Source: Caldifarciminota bacterium (lineage in GTDB: Bacteria; Hydrothermota; Tepidihabitantia; Tepidihabitantales; Tepidihabitantaceae). Taken from it: a DNA stretch of 5,601 nucleotides. The position numbers were made by a program, and so were the translations under genes. The stretch covers positions 1 to 5,601 of the forward strand of contig JAFGRF010000066.1 in NCBI GenBank assembly GCA_016935295.1, in the 5' to 3' direction. The notes beneath the pieces were generated by a model. The model ran no database searches, was not told the DNA's origin, and saw only the letters and a list, made by a program, of their open reading frames with translations. How positions within the stretch are numbered: the stretch's first letter is position 1; each line of letters begins with the position of its first letter. Positions 5,484 through 5,601 of this stretch are shown here, in pieces.

Positions 5484-5601
5484 GATGCCAGGGAACTAGC
5501 CAGTTGGCCCCACAAGACGCTCATCCGTCCTCGGGAAGCCGACGCTGCTTGCGTGCTGACCCCTTGACTGTCAGCTACTTGCCATCTGGCCGGGGTGTCA
5601 G
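5484..5601. other. Intergenic region upstream of the nfn promoter with dyad sequences; no gene called
   Basis: No recognisable gene is present. One minus-strand frame is open from the right edge to a TGA at 5480-5482 (about 39 codons), but its translation is Ala/Ser-rich and matches nothing I know; it could be the tail of a gene beyond the window. The region holds GCTGAC (5555-5560) facing GTCAGC (5570-5575), and two GCCA-NN-TGGC palindromes at 5499-5508 and 5581-5590. Neither dyad is followed by a T-run. Confidence 0.55.

Noticed and set aside
5484..5601. C-terminal end of an upstream minus-strand gene
   Set aside because: Only about 39 open codons with no recognised motif; not enough to call a gene from this window.

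Overview
The window is a GC-rich bacterial chromosomal segment. All eight genes lie on the minus strand, so they read from high to low coordinates. Transcription order is nfnA, nfnB, ddl, rplR (L18), rpsE (S5), rpmD (L30), rplO (L15) and secY, which runs off the left edge. The NfnAB-type flavin/iron-sulfur enzyme points to an anaerobic or facultatively anaerobic metabolism. I cannot fix the phylum from the sequence. No mobile element, CRISPR array, tRNA or rRNA is visible.

Right part (about 3071-5601): a clear sigma70-type promoter (TTGACT, 16 bp, TATACT) precedes a leader of roughly 119 nt containing a GC hairpin followed by a T-run. Next come nfnA and nfnB, overlapping by 8 nt. They encode the small and large subunits of NADH-dependent ferredoxin:NADP oxidoreductase (also annotated as sulfide dehydrogenase or glutamate synthase small-subunit-like). 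nfnA has no ATG, GTG or TTG at the position its family requires. The best start is an ACG behind an AGGAGG.

Middle (2053-3000): a D-alanine--D-alanine ligase follows nfnB after 70 nt, with no visible terminator that would separate it.

Left part (1-2045): the distal half of the spc ribosomal operon, rplR-rpsE-rpmD-rplO-secY, is tightly coupled by overlapping stops and starts (1, 29, 4 and 4 nt). In the classical order rplF (L6) precedes rplR. Here ddl does, and rplR has its own promoter placed so that transcription should begin at or next to its ATG, giving a predicted leaderless mRNA. This promoter has the same TTGACT -35 and 16 bp spacer as the nfn promoter.

The main points of interest are the broken spc order with a predicted leaderless re-start at rplR, the ACG start and structured leader of nfnA, extra cysteines in both Nfn subunits, a replaced conserved glutamate in Ddl, and dyad sequences upstream of the nfn promoter. 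I see no new multi-gene defence or mobile system; the gene families are all well known.
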